Source: Stephanodiscus triporus
Taxonomy: Eukaryota > Bacillariophyta > Thalassiosirophyceae > Thalassiosirales > Thalassiosiraceae
NCBI GenBank assembly: GCA_036939755.1
Contig: JALLAZ010000136.1
Location: 1-21,461, forward strand
Reading direction: 5' to 3'
Length of the DNA: 21,461 bases
Both the position numbers and the translations under genes were made by a program. Positions 9,781 through 18,622 of the stretch are shown one piece after another (the stretch's first letter is position 1; each line of letters opens with the position of its first letter). Below the pieces are notes generated by a model, which did no database searches, was not told the DNA's origin, and saw only the letters and a program-made list of their open reading frames with translations.

Positions 9781-10743
9781 TTAGTAGTCCCCGCCGCCGT
9801 CTCCGCCCCCGAACATGTCGACCGCGGGGGGGGCCTCCTCGACCTCCTCCTCCACCACCGCAACCTTGGCAGTCGTCGCCGCCGGCGCGTCCCCGCCGCC
9901 GCCCCCGCCGCCGCCGAAGGCGCTGGGATCGGCGAGGTAGGCCTTGTACACCTCCGCCTTCTCGAAGGTGTAGTTCTCCAGCTCGATCGTGACGGAGAGG
10001 ATGGCCTTGAAGGCGTTGGCGACGCTGTGGGTGACGCTCGCCTCCGTGGGCATGTGAAGGGCCAGGGAAAGGGCCGAGACGAAGCCGAGGGCCTTGACGA
10101 ACTTCGTCGTGAGGACGTCGTCGGTGATGTCGAGGACCTTCGCGTCGAAGAGGCTGCCGGAGTCGTAGACCGAGCGCAGGACCATGCCGTACGTGAACGG
10201 CTCGATGTTGAGCTTCTGGAGCAGCGCCGCCTGGGAGGCGCCGACCCTCTCGCCCACCTTGATGAGGTGGGTGTCGTTGGTCATCTCGATCTGGCCGCGG
10301 GTGATCTTGGTGGAGATCTGGAGGGTCTGGAAGAACGCAGTCTGTCCGGGATCGCAGCCCGTGGGGCCGGCGGGGATGATGACGTCCGAAGGCGCGATGG
10401 CGCCGACCCTCGCGGGCGCCGGGCGGATGTTGGACTCGAGCACCTTCCTGACCTCGCCGAGGTCGCCGTTGGTGAAGACGAATCCGACGTTGCCGCGACA
10501 GCACTCCTCGAGCTGCGCCAGCGGGGTGTCGGGGTTCTCCTCGGCGTACTCGCGGATGCACTTGCGCATCATGGTGTTCTTCCCCATGAGGATCTCGGCG
10601 GTGCCGCGGAGGGCGATGCGGGTCTCCTGTATCTGCTTCGAGCCGACATTGTCGATCTCGACGACGAAGCACTTGGGGTAGGTCGACATGAGCTCCTTCA
10701 TCCGGAGGAAGTACTCGGCCTTGCGTTCGGTGGAGAGGGGCAT
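9781..10743 (-). CDS. RPLP0: 60S acidic ribosomal protein P0 (uL10)
   Basis: This is the 320-residue base of the ribosomal GTPase stalk. It binds 28S rRNA and anchors the P1/P2 dimers that recruit translation factors. Family features in order: rRNA-binding N-domain (KAEYFLRMKELM, then KCFVVEIDNVGSKQIQ, GTAEILMGKNTMMRK); NVGFVFTNGDL; the eukaryote/archaea-specific middle domain (IPAGPTGCDPGQTAFFQTL, GASQAALLQKLNI, PFTYGMV); helices for P1/P2 docking (FKAILSVTIELENYTF); then a Gly run, an Ala/Glu-rich linker and the C-terminus. The tail ends VDMFGGGDGGGDY rather than the acidic MGFGLFD-type peptide of animals and fungi. It is a single exon with strongly GC-rich codon choice, as expected for a highly expressed gene. 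The ATG at 10743 is preceded by an A-rich leader. It is divergent from the PRTase-like gene. Confidence 0.97.
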   Translation of the reverse strand: MPLSTERKAEYFLRMKELMSTYPKCFVVEIDNVGSKQIQETRIALRGTAEILMGKNTMMRKCIREYAEENPDTPLAQLEECCRGNVGFVFTNGDLGEVRKVLESNIRPAPARVGAIAPSDVIIPAGPTGCDPGQTAFFQTLQISTKITRGQIEMTNDTHLIKVGERVGASQAALLQKLNIEPFTYGMVLRSVYDSGSLFDAKVLDITDDVLTTKFVKALGFVSALSLALHMPTEASVTHSVANAFKAILSVTIELENYTFEKAEVYKAYLADPSAFGGGGGGGGDAPAATTAKVAVVEEEVEEAPPAVDMFGGGDGGGDY

Positions 10744-11442
10744 CTTTTGCTATCTTTTTTCTTCGGGATCACAATGACGGTTCGGCGGTGACAACTTCGG
10801 ACGCTGGAGCTTTTCACACTCTTCAACAATTTAACCGAAGTTTTGGGGGGGTGAAGCAACAGCTCGACGAACCGATGAACCTGACGTGGGAGGCGGGGGG
10901 GGGGCGGGGGGAATGATGAGAGGAAAATGTCAGGCCCCCAAAGTAGGCCTCCTGTCGCCGAGTGCATCGGCAGACCGGCGGCCGTCATGGTCCGAAGACG
11001 CGTTGCGTTGCTAACACTCACCGTGGGTAATTTTGTGCGGCGATTGCGCGGCACGAATTAAGGGCAGGAGGTATGTACGAATTCCGAAGTATCGTACGGC
11101 CCACAAGTAACGAGTAAAAGAGGCTCTGTGGGGGCGGGGGTCAAAAAATATACTCCTATCAAATTCGTTACCGGGGGGGGATATGGAGGGTCCTGTGTTC
11201 TTTCGGCGAGAAGAACCCCGAGATTTCGCACGAATTAGGGCTACGCAGGATTGGCCGATCATGTCCCTCGAGCCGTTGCGTGTTATGTGTTATGTAGGAG
11301 TATCCGGCCGGCCAGCTCATAAAGTTGCGTTCACGATGAAGGAGGCAGGAACCTCCTCAGTTGCACCTTACACTCATAAATCAGCGCCGACGGTGATGAT
11401 CGCTGGAAAATTTGGGTTAGGCCGTTCAGTACTTCCGCAGCT
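10744..11442. promoter_or_regulatory. Shared upstream region of P0 (-) and PRTase-like gene (+)
   Basis: About 700 bp separate two divergent start codons, so both promoters must lie here. The P0 side has an A/T-rich leader directly before its ATG, then G runs on the plus strand around 10840-10915 and again near 11170. No TATA box or known element could be assigned with confidence. A 93-codon open frame at 11183-11464 overlaps the next gene's start and lacks recognisable features, so it is not called. Confidence 0.4.
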
Positions 11443-12921
11443 ATGTCAACCCCGGAGCGAATGATTATTGAACAACACGCGTGCTACGACTGTGAATGGG
11501 ACCAGGATAAGCAATGTTTTGGCCGTATTGATATTCTTCGTGGTCTCGATCCCCGACATCACACGTTCTCGCCCGAGAGGTACTCTAAGTTCAAGTATGG
11601 ATCGAGGACTGCATGTGAGCATTTCGCCTCGGAAGTCTATCTGGCGTTGAAATCGCTGTTCTCGGAAGACCTCGAGCGCGATACGACGAGTCTGGTCATG
11701 ACAAGCTCCGCGTACAAGAGCATGCCTGCTGCTTCCACTGCCTTGTTCGCGGATGTCCTGGCACTTGTAAACAAGGAGAGGCAATCGCGGAATCTCGCTT
11801 CGTTGGAAGGTATCAAAATTCGTCGCAAGAGCGTTCTCAAAACGGATTATGCCCTCATGACTCAAGAGTCTCGTGTCGAAGCGATGGAGTCCACGCAACT
11901 TGACATAGACTCGTCGAATTTGCGTGGAAAGCACCTGGTTGTTCTTGACGATTGCATAATCACCGGAGCGCATGCACGAAACATCACCCGTCACATGCGA
12001 AATTCAGGCGTCGCTAAAATCTCCTACTTATTCATCGTTTCTGTCAAATCGAAAAGCCCATGCCAGTCCACGACGTCTGCGGAGAACTATCTTAACCACC
12101 ACTACGTTAGTTCGCTTGATCGTTGGCTCGAAATGATGAACGCTCCAGACGCAGGACCCTTGTCCGCCCGCGCTTTGAAGTACTTCTTGACCAGCGATGA
12201 AAGCAAAGACAAGAAATATGGCTTCCTCGCACGATTGCGACGCGAGGCCGTCCTCGAAATGTATCGCGGAGCAATCGCAGACGAGGTGGCTTCGTCGTTC
12301 GAAGATCAACTGGAGATGATCAAAAGACAGCTCGTGGCGAATGAGATGAATGTTAATGAACTGATTGAGAACTGTGGAGGGAATTGTGTCGAAAGCCATC
12401 TGGGTAACGATGCCGACGCGGCAGGCGGCAACATCCATGTAGCTCGTCGCACCGAGGAGAATGAAGACGATGTGAGGGACGACGTCGAACCGAGCTCTGA
12501 TGGAGGAGAGTGTTCAAGGCAACGAGGGAGTCACCTTTCCTGGGCGGCGGCGGAGACAGTGGCCGCATCGGGTCGCCCTGTGGCGTCATCATCACCATCA
12601 ACATCCACATCATCAGAGGATTCATCGTTGCCGCCGCCGCCGCGGATGAGTGCACGCCCGACTCTCCAACGATCGAAGTCCTTGACCATCCACCGATCCA
12701 TGTGTGGCCTCCGCGCGAATATCCTACGCCAGTCGTCCAAATCCTTCCGGGCACTGAAGCGCCAATCCTTCTCAGTGACGGGGGACATGAATGACGGCAT
12801 ATTCGAAAATCAAATGGGATTCCATCCAAAATCAACTCGTGGCGAACGTTGGAGGAAAGTTTCCGATGCAGATGACGGGCAAGCATTCAATGTACCGAGC
12901 GATATCGTGTTAAAAGGTTAG
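11443..12921 (+). CDS. Phosphoribosyltransferase-fold protein, ter-cluster PRTase-like, with disordered C-terminal tail
   Basis: This is a 492-residue single-exon protein. Residues about 45-205 look like a type I phosphoribosyltransferase core. VVLDDCIITGAH at 166-177 is the PRPP-binding loop (two acidic residues, then a T-G turn). Residues 84-101 (LVMTSSAYKSMPAASTAL) and YSKFKYGSRTACEHF near 47-61 resemble the PRTase families found beside bacterial tellurite-resistance (ter) genes. That comparison is from memory and needs a profile search. Residues 240-300 are helical and charged. From about 320 to the end the protein is Ser/Pro/acid-rich, low-complexity and probably disordered, with repeated S-K-S-like basic patches. 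The ATG at 11443 is the first in-frame ATG after an upstream stop near 11377. No signal peptide or membrane segment is evident. Substrate unknown. It converges with the AKR gene 220 bp downstream. Confidence 0.7.
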   Translation: MSTPERMIIEQHACYDCEWDQDKQCFGRIDILRGLDPRHHTFSPERYSKFKYGSRTACEHFASEVYLALKSLFSEDLERDTTSLVMTSSAYKSMPAASTALFADVLALVNKERQSRNLASLEGIKIRRKSVLKTDYALMTQESRVEAMESTQLDIDSSNLRGKHLVVLDDCIITGAHARNITRHMRNSGVAKISYLFIVSVKSKSPCQSTTSAENYLNHHYVSSLDRWLEMMNAPDAGPLSARALKYFLTSDESKDKKYGFLARLRREAVLEMYRGAIADEVASSFEDQLEMIKRQLVANEMNVNELIENCGGNCVESHLGNDADAAGGNIHVARRTEENEDDVRDDVEPSSDGGECSRQRGSHLSWAAAETVAASGRPVASSSPSTSTSSEDSSLPPPPRMSARPTLQRSKSLTIHRSMCGLRANILRQSSKSFRALKRQSFSVTGDMNDGIFENQMGFHPKSTRGERWRKVSDADDGQAFNVPSDIVLKG

Positions 12922-13141
12922 GCCGTGAAGACATTTGTCTCTGATCGAGGAAACGCATCTTGTTTCAGGATGCGAAATCACAATCAGTATTGATGTTATT
13001 TGTTATCCGTACGAACGCACGCCGAAGTTGTTGCACCGTCCTGGCGAAAACTATGCTGTAATAAGTTAACCATGTCATACAGTTTTCCCCGGAATCCTTC
13101 CCCGCATTATCAACAATAACCCTCATCATCTAGTTATTCGC

Positions 13142-15246
13142 TTACGGGATCCTCTCGCCAATCTCCCCCTCTCCATCCCAATCCTTGCCAACTCGACTCG
13201 ACGAGAATATCGGAAGCCTATTCTTCATGTGGACCCTGTCGATCTCCCACATGACATCGTCTCCCAGCGCCTTCCCACGTGTAAAGTAATCGATCGACTG
13301 TTGCAATTGGCCCATGCTCGTGTGCCCCACGAGCGTCGTGGTAACCAGTGACCGCTGTCGACACCATCGCAGCGATAGCTCCGTTAGCGACATCCCTGCC
13401 CCCTTGGCGATGTCTGCGTACTCCTTCATCGCAGCCTGCGCAGCTTCGGTGCGGTATCGGTAAAGTGTCCTAGACCAGCCGAACTCGTCCATTCTCCCCC
13501 GGGGGTTCTTCATCGCCTCGATCACCGCGTCGCGTTCCACGTTGTCCAACGCCGCCGGCCTTTCCAGGTACTTCCCCGTGAGCATCCCACCCGCGAGGGC
13601 ATTGTAGGCCATGAATCCCACGTTTTCATTGTACGGGGACGCCGCCTCCGCCACGCCATTCTCCTCGGACTTGCGATCAATCAGCGAGAAATCGCCCTGA
13701 ATCGAACACGGAGGCGTAATGCCCAGGCTCATGGCGGTTCTGGTGCACCCCGTCAGGCCGTAGGCGTTGTCGTTGCATAGCCCCCATCCCCTAATCTTGC
13801 CGGCCTCGATAAGGCCGTGCATGGCGACGCACAATTCCTCGAAGGACGTCGGGCCGCCTTGTCCGCGCCAGTACGGAGACTTTTCCGACTCCATGCTGTA
13901 CGCGAGCGACTGTCCCCAGTTAGACTGCGGCGAGTATCGCGCCGGCCAGTGAAGCTGGTACACGTCCACGTAGTCCACTCCCAATCTCATCAGGCTGCCG
14001 TCGCAGTCCCTGATTATGTTCTTGGGCGTGACATTCCGACCGCCTGTGATTTTCGTGGCGATAACTACCTTTCGTCGGCCCTCTCCCCTGTCGAGCTTGC
14101 GACTCTTCATCCACTCGCCGATGACGAGTTCGGAATCTCCCTCCGTCGCGACCTTGCCGTCGCTGGGGATGGGATACTGCTCCGCCTATATCAATCGCAT
14201 AATGCGCACGAGAATATTAATTGGCATGCGGTTTGGAAAGGAGCGACAACAGCTATTGTACTGCTATACTCACCGTGTCGATGAGATTGACGCCCGACTC
14301 GAGCACCGCTTTGTCCATGAATTCGAAGACCTGCTCCTTGTTCGGCGCGTTGAAGTCCGTCGATACCCTGCAGCGTAATCGTAAGCGAGCGACGGAGAGA
14401 GACAAAAACAAGGGGGGGCGGGGCGTGAATGCGAAATCACCACGTCGAATCGAAATAGAACGACTGAGGCCGAGGTAATTTCCCCCCACCCCCACCCCCC
14501 ACCCCCCAATCGCCACCATCTTCCCCTCAACCGCTGTCCCCCCCCCCCCCTCACCCAAAAAATTCCAAGACAAGACTCCAAAACGATGGCAACGCCCCGA
14601 AGGATCAACCCGCCTTACTCCGACGACGAATCCACGCGCCCGTTTCTCAGGACGAATATTCCACAACCCCCCCCCCAACCCCCCCCCAACCCCCCAACCC
14701 CCAACCCCCCCCCCGCGCAAAAAAAGAGTCAACTCACCAGCGCTGGGTTCCGAGACCGAGCTCGGAGACGACGATGTCCGATCCGCCCATCCTCCGATGA
14801 CGCATGCCTTCGACGGACTTGACGACCTCGTTCGTCGGTCCCCTAGAGACGACGACGCCGCCGCCGCCGCCGACGGCGGCGGCGGCGTTCGCCGCACCTC
14901 CGTCCCCGAAAAGGCCCGAGAGGAAGCCGAAGCCGCCGCCGCCGCCGCCGGCGGCGAACATCGCCGCCAGGGACCGACGTCGGCGCGACGAGGACGACGA
15001 CGACGACGAGAAGTCGTCGTCGTCGCGAGCGCCGCCGTTGTTGCGGTCGCTGTGGCCGAATTTCATCGACGCCCCGCGGGGGGAGGAGGACGGCGTCCTC
15101 CTCGCCGACGGCGCGACGAGGTGACGACGATGTTGGAAGGCGGTCGTCGTAGTCGTCGTAGTCGTAGTCGTCGTAGTCGCGTGCTGGAGGGCGCAGGCGA
15201 CGACGTTGCCCCAGGCGAGCGCTCGTGGCATCGACCTCATGGTCAT
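13142..15246 (-). CDS. Aldo/keto reductase, Tas-like, with N-terminal presequence (3 exons)
   Basis: Exons 15246-14738, 14367-14274 and 14185-13142 join in frame to 548 residues. The introns (14368-14737 and 14186-14273) have GTGAGT donors and CAG/TAG acceptors. AKRs are NAD(P)H-dependent carbonyl reductases with a TIM barrel. The catalytic tetrad is visible: Asp and Tyr in NLIDTAEQYP (joined across intron 2), Lys in VVIATKITGG, His in VDVYQLHWPARY. The barrel begins RRMGGSDIVVSELGLGTQRW and ends with the cofactor-site segment TTLVGHTSMGQLQQSI. Overall spacing matches the E. coli Tas branch. About 145 residues precede the barrel. They begin with a moderately hydrophobic stretch, then a run of 12 Thr leading to TAFQHRR, then Ser, Arg and Gly runs. 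An Ala-Phe followed by basic residues could be a diatom-type plastid transit junction, but this is uncertain. Two ATGs lie at 15246 and 15240. The first is used here. Confidence 0.88.
14368..14737 (-). other. AKR intron 1, very C-rich (G-rich in the transcript)
   Basis: This is a 370-nt intron in a region where most others are 75-180 nt. On the plus strand it carries C runs of five to ten, clustered at 14481-14510, 14540-14552 and 14666-14715. The pre-mRNA therefore contains many G runs that could fold as RNA G-quadruplexes. The donor is at 14737 and the acceptor at 14368. Overlapping open frames here on both strands are low-complexity and not genes. Confidence 0.75.
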
Positions 15247-15583
15247 GCAGAATAGGCAGTGGGGGGGGGGGATGGATGGATGGAGGCTCTCGCTCTGAGC
15301 TGGATGACGGCGGGGCGTCGGTCCTCACGGAAGTAAACAACGTGGGGGGCAAAATTTTTTGGGACAGTGCGTGAAAAGCTATTGTTTTTACACTATTTAT
15401 TCCTACTTGCGTGAAATACTACGGGAGCTAAAACAAATAATTCATACTTATTCCTGCGTGGATGCCCTACAACTTACGAATATCATGACATTAAGAGAAA
15501 AATAAAATGAGGGTCGAGGTAAGAACGGCGACGAGAAGGGTAGATGATAGAATAGCTCATTACAATATAACCACAAGAGCGAA
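15247..15583. promoter_or_regulatory. Shared upstream region of AKR (-) and APC permease (+)
   Basis: This is a 337-bp divergent intergenic region. Next to the AKR start is a G run and GGAT repeats (about 15258-15283). The middle is AT-rich, with two short repeats of TTATTCCT(A/G)C (15396-15406 and 15449-15458) and two copies of GCGTGAAA (near 15370 and 15410). These might be regulatory, but nothing in the sequence proves it. No gene is seen. Confidence 0.4.
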
Positions 15584-18500
15584 ATGGACGAGGACGCCTC
15601 CATCTGCCGAGAGGCGCTCCTCGGCTCCGACGCTCCGCCGGCGTCGATCACGCCGCCATGCGACGACGCCGACGCGGCGGCCGGCGTGATCGCGCGCGAT
15701 CCGTCGTCGTCGTCGTCGTCGTCGCTCGCCGCGCGGGATGACAGCTCGAGGGGGGGCGGCGCGAGGGCTAGGATGGGCGCTTTCGCGCTGGCGATCATGG
15801 TCTTCTTCAACGCGTCCGGTGCGTTCGCGGTTCTCCTCTTCCTCTTCGTCTTCTTCTTCTTCTTCGTCTTCTTCTTCTTCTTCTTCTTCTTCTTCGCTTC
15901 TTCGCCGATCCCCCCCCCCCTATTTCGAGGGGGCGACGTATATTGGTATTCATTTCGACGCACTTCTCTCACCACGTCGCCGATCCCAATATATATATAT
16001 ATATATATCTCCCCCTCTCTTCGCCATGCTCTCCGCCCCCACATATCGTGCCGGATATAATATCACGATGGACGTACATACTAATATATATATGTTAACT
16101 GACAAAAACAAAACAAAACAAAACAAAAAGGAGGTCCCTTCGGGGTGGAGCCGTCCATCCGGGCGGCGGGGAACATGTACGCGATCGTCGGATTCGCGCT
16201 GATGCCGCTGATGTGGTCCCTCCCGGAGTGCGTCATGACCTACGAATTGTCGAGCGCGTACCCGTGCGACAGCGGAGGGGTCAGATTCGTGAGTTGGAAT
16301 TAATCATATTTTACCCCGTGTAACATTTTTATCCCCCCCTCCCCCGCCGTCCGTCCGTCCATTTGCTTGTGCTTATTTTTCCAATCTCGTCCTTTCATCC
16401 CCTCCCCTCCCCCCTCTCTCCCCCGCGACCCGATTCCGGACGACGAAATCGATGTATAATTAATTAAGACGGAGGAGGCGTTTGGCGAGACGTGGGGCCT
16501 CGTCGTCGGCTACCTCGGTGAGTAGAACGAGACGATACGACGGATACTCCTTTCGATGCATGCATGCATGCATGCATGCATGCATGCATGCGTGCATGTA
16601 TATACTTACACGCTTTTATCATTCCTACGTTTTTATCATCCGCTTTAATCATATTCCTGTATTTTTATCATCCGGACCCTTCCCACCCGCCAGGGTGGAT
16701 ATCGGGCGTCGCGAATACCGCCTCGCTGCCCTGCCTGCTCCTGTCGTACGTCCTCGGCCAGTTCTTCCCCGACGCCGAGGCCATCGACGAGAGCGTGATC
16801 GAGCATTACGGGCTGCTCGTGTCCATCACTCTCATCTTCGCGTACGTGAACTACAGGGGACTCGACGTCGTGTCGAGTCTGGTGATGATCATATTCGTCG
16901 TATCGATGATGCCCTTTATCCTCATGGTTATATTGGGCATACCCAAAGGCGAGTAACACCCCCTCGTTCGATTTCATTCGTGGGCGATGGGAAGATCGAT
17001 TCACCGACGGGGAGGTGTCGTTCTCGCATCATCCCTCCCCTAACCGGCGCAATATCGATGCTGTTCTCTCTCTCTCTCTCTCTCTCTCTCCTCTCGTGCA
17101 GTCGATCCGAGCAGGTGGCTGCAGACGCCGGTGCCTGTCGAATCGGAAAGTGGCGACGACATTCCATTTACCGGGAAGGGTTGGTTTCCGGTGGTATACC
17201 CCGCCGGGATTGCATGTGAGTTTGCGCTCGTTCATATTCGCACGGATGTTCGTGCCCCCCCCTCGTCGAGATTCATATATCCGGAATCTCCGCTATCATT
17301 CGTTTTTTTTTTCCCCTTCCTTCGATAACATTCGAACGTCCTCTCCTCCAGTCCGTCCGTTTATCAACAATCTATATTGGAACTTCAACGGCTTCGACCA
17401 GGCGAGTCACTATTCTCGCATGGTTCCGAAGGGGACGCTGCGCAACGGCATTGGCGGCTCCCTCCTGCTCGTGTCGTCGGCATACCTCCTCCCCATCATG
17501 ATCGCTACCGGCGCCACCGACATCGAGCAGGACGAGTGGACGAACGGATCGTTCGCGAGGGCGGCGACGGAAATCGGTGGTAGGTGGCTTGGTGAGTAAT
17601 GGAACGACCGCGTCGAATGCTTAGTAGGCGCACCTTGCGTATTGTACAATCGTTCGGAGCCTGACTGGCTGAACTGTATTTTTTCTCGGACGCAGGGAAC
17701 TGGATAGCCGTCGCGGCTGGGATATCCCTCCTGGCCCTTTTCTTCTCTGGAATGACCGTCGACTCGATCGGAATCCAGGGCCTGGCGGATCGCGGGCAGC
17801 TCCCATCGATCTTTCGTGTAAGGAGTCGACACGACACGCCTACGGTAAGCGACGGGGTCGGACGTAGCCATCGAGCGTCTGTGATTGGCCGGTCATCCCC
17901 CGCCGATTACCGCTCATTATTTATTCGTCGTTTTGTCGCCGTCCAAAGTACGCACTTCTCCTGGGCGTTGCGTTGATTTTGGCACTCCTGCCATTGCCCT
18001 TCGGAACGATTGTAGAATTGGCAAACTTTACCTTCTGCATAAGGTACGATATGTCCTATCTCTAGATCATAATATTTATCCGCCACCTGCAGATAATGAT
18101 GCTCACGAATCTCCAACACCATGTCTCCATTTCTGACTCAGTGTCTCGATAGAGTTCATGGCATTTGCTCAGCTGAGGATTCGTGCAGGAGGTGCGTCAG
18201 ATTTTGTTGACATCAATAATAACTTATACTTACCATCCGATGGCTCAATCAATAAATAAAACCATCCTCGTTTTCGCCCCAAAGAGGCTTCAAAGTTTCA
18301 AAAGACGCTCTATTCGATGATGGTGTGTTCACATGATATCAGTAGTATCGTCCGAAAAACTCGAATTTGCATCAAGCACTTCTTACACTCGTGTCCTGTT
18401 CTCTCTTGATCAAATTACCAGCTAATGTTTCCATTGACGTACAACATTATCATAATACTGACTGCCAGTTATGCGACCTACATCTATGCGGCTATCGTGG

Positions 18501-18622
18501 CAGTATGTGGGGTTGTAATAATATTGGCAAGGGGATATTTAGCGGACGAGGAAGTGCTTCAGGCTCGACGCGATGAAGCGGAAAATGCCAGAATAATTGC
18601 TAATTTGCCGATCCTTCTTTGA
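15584..18622 (+). CDS. APC-superfamily amino acid/polyamine permease (PUT/LAT-like), 11 exons
   Basis: Exons 15584-15818, 16131-16288, 16469-16517, 16694-16948, 17102-17215, 17352-17591, 17696-17844, 17949-18043, 18142-18191, 18285-18322 and 18422-18622 join in frame to 527 residues. A roughly 60-residue Ser/Ala/Asp-rich cytosolic N-terminus precedes the first helix. The unwound TM1 substrate-site motif is rebuilt across intron 1 as FFNASGGPFGVEPS. Then follow LMPLMWSLPECVMTYELSSAYP, GGVRFTEEAFGETWGL, GWISGVANTAS, YVNYRGLDVV, PFINNLYWNFNGFD and IATGATD. This order is typical of plant and algal polyamine/L-type amino acid transporters, which import substrate across the plasma or organelle membrane. 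Nine introns are GT-AG. The one after 16948 has a GC donor (AAAG|GCGAGT). Exon 10 (38 nt) is the least certain: it was chosen for phase and splice sites and gives a plausible loop before the last helices. Introns contain microsatellites. Confidence 0.88.
15842..15903 (+). repeat. (TTC)n-like pyrimidine microsatellite in permease intron 1
   Basis: An imperfect TTC/TCT tract begins just after the exon 1 donor (15819). If unspliced it would read as a poly-Phe or poly-Ser stretch, so gene predictors may wrongly extend exon 1 through it. Confidence 0.85.
15989..16008 (+). repeat. (AT)10 microsatellite in permease intron 1
   Basis: Ten AT dinucleotides in the second half of intron 1. The intron ends with a separate CAAAA-type repeat (16103-16129) directly abutting the AAAAAG acceptor of exon 2. 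Confidence 0.9.
16556..16598 (+). repeat. (ATGC)n tetranucleotide microsatellite in permease intron 3
   Basis: A nearly pure ATGC array of about ten units, with one T-to-G interruption near its right end. The unit is self-complementary (GCAT/ATGC), so the array can fold back as a cruciform or hairpin. It lies wholly within intron 3 (16518-16693). Confidence 0.9.
17065..17090 (+). repeat. (TC)13 tract in permease intron 4
   Basis: A pure TC array ending 11 bases before the intron 4 acceptor AG at 17100-17101, so it doubles as the polypyrimidine tract. This intron also uses the unusual GC donor. Confidence 0.9.

Noticed and set aside
9694..10791. 365-codon plus-strand open frame antisense to P0
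   Set aside because: It is a shadow of the GC-rich P0 gene. The peptide is Arg/Asp/Gly/Leu-rich low complexity, with no start context or family resemblance.
11183..11464. 93-codon open frame upstream of the PRTase-like gene
   Set aside because: It overlaps the PRTase start in another frame, has no recognisable domain and lies in the divergent promoter region.
14797..15255. 152-codon plus-strand and 169-codon minus-strand frames over AKR exon 1
   Set aside because: These are artefacts of CGA/CCG triplet repeats, which stay open in several frames. The AKR frame alone joins in phase to the barrel exons.
15842..15990. Poly-Phe/poly-Ser extension of permease exon 1
   Set aside because: It is a translated intronic microsatellite. 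Splicing at 15818/16131 rebuilds the conserved SGGPFGVEP motif instead.
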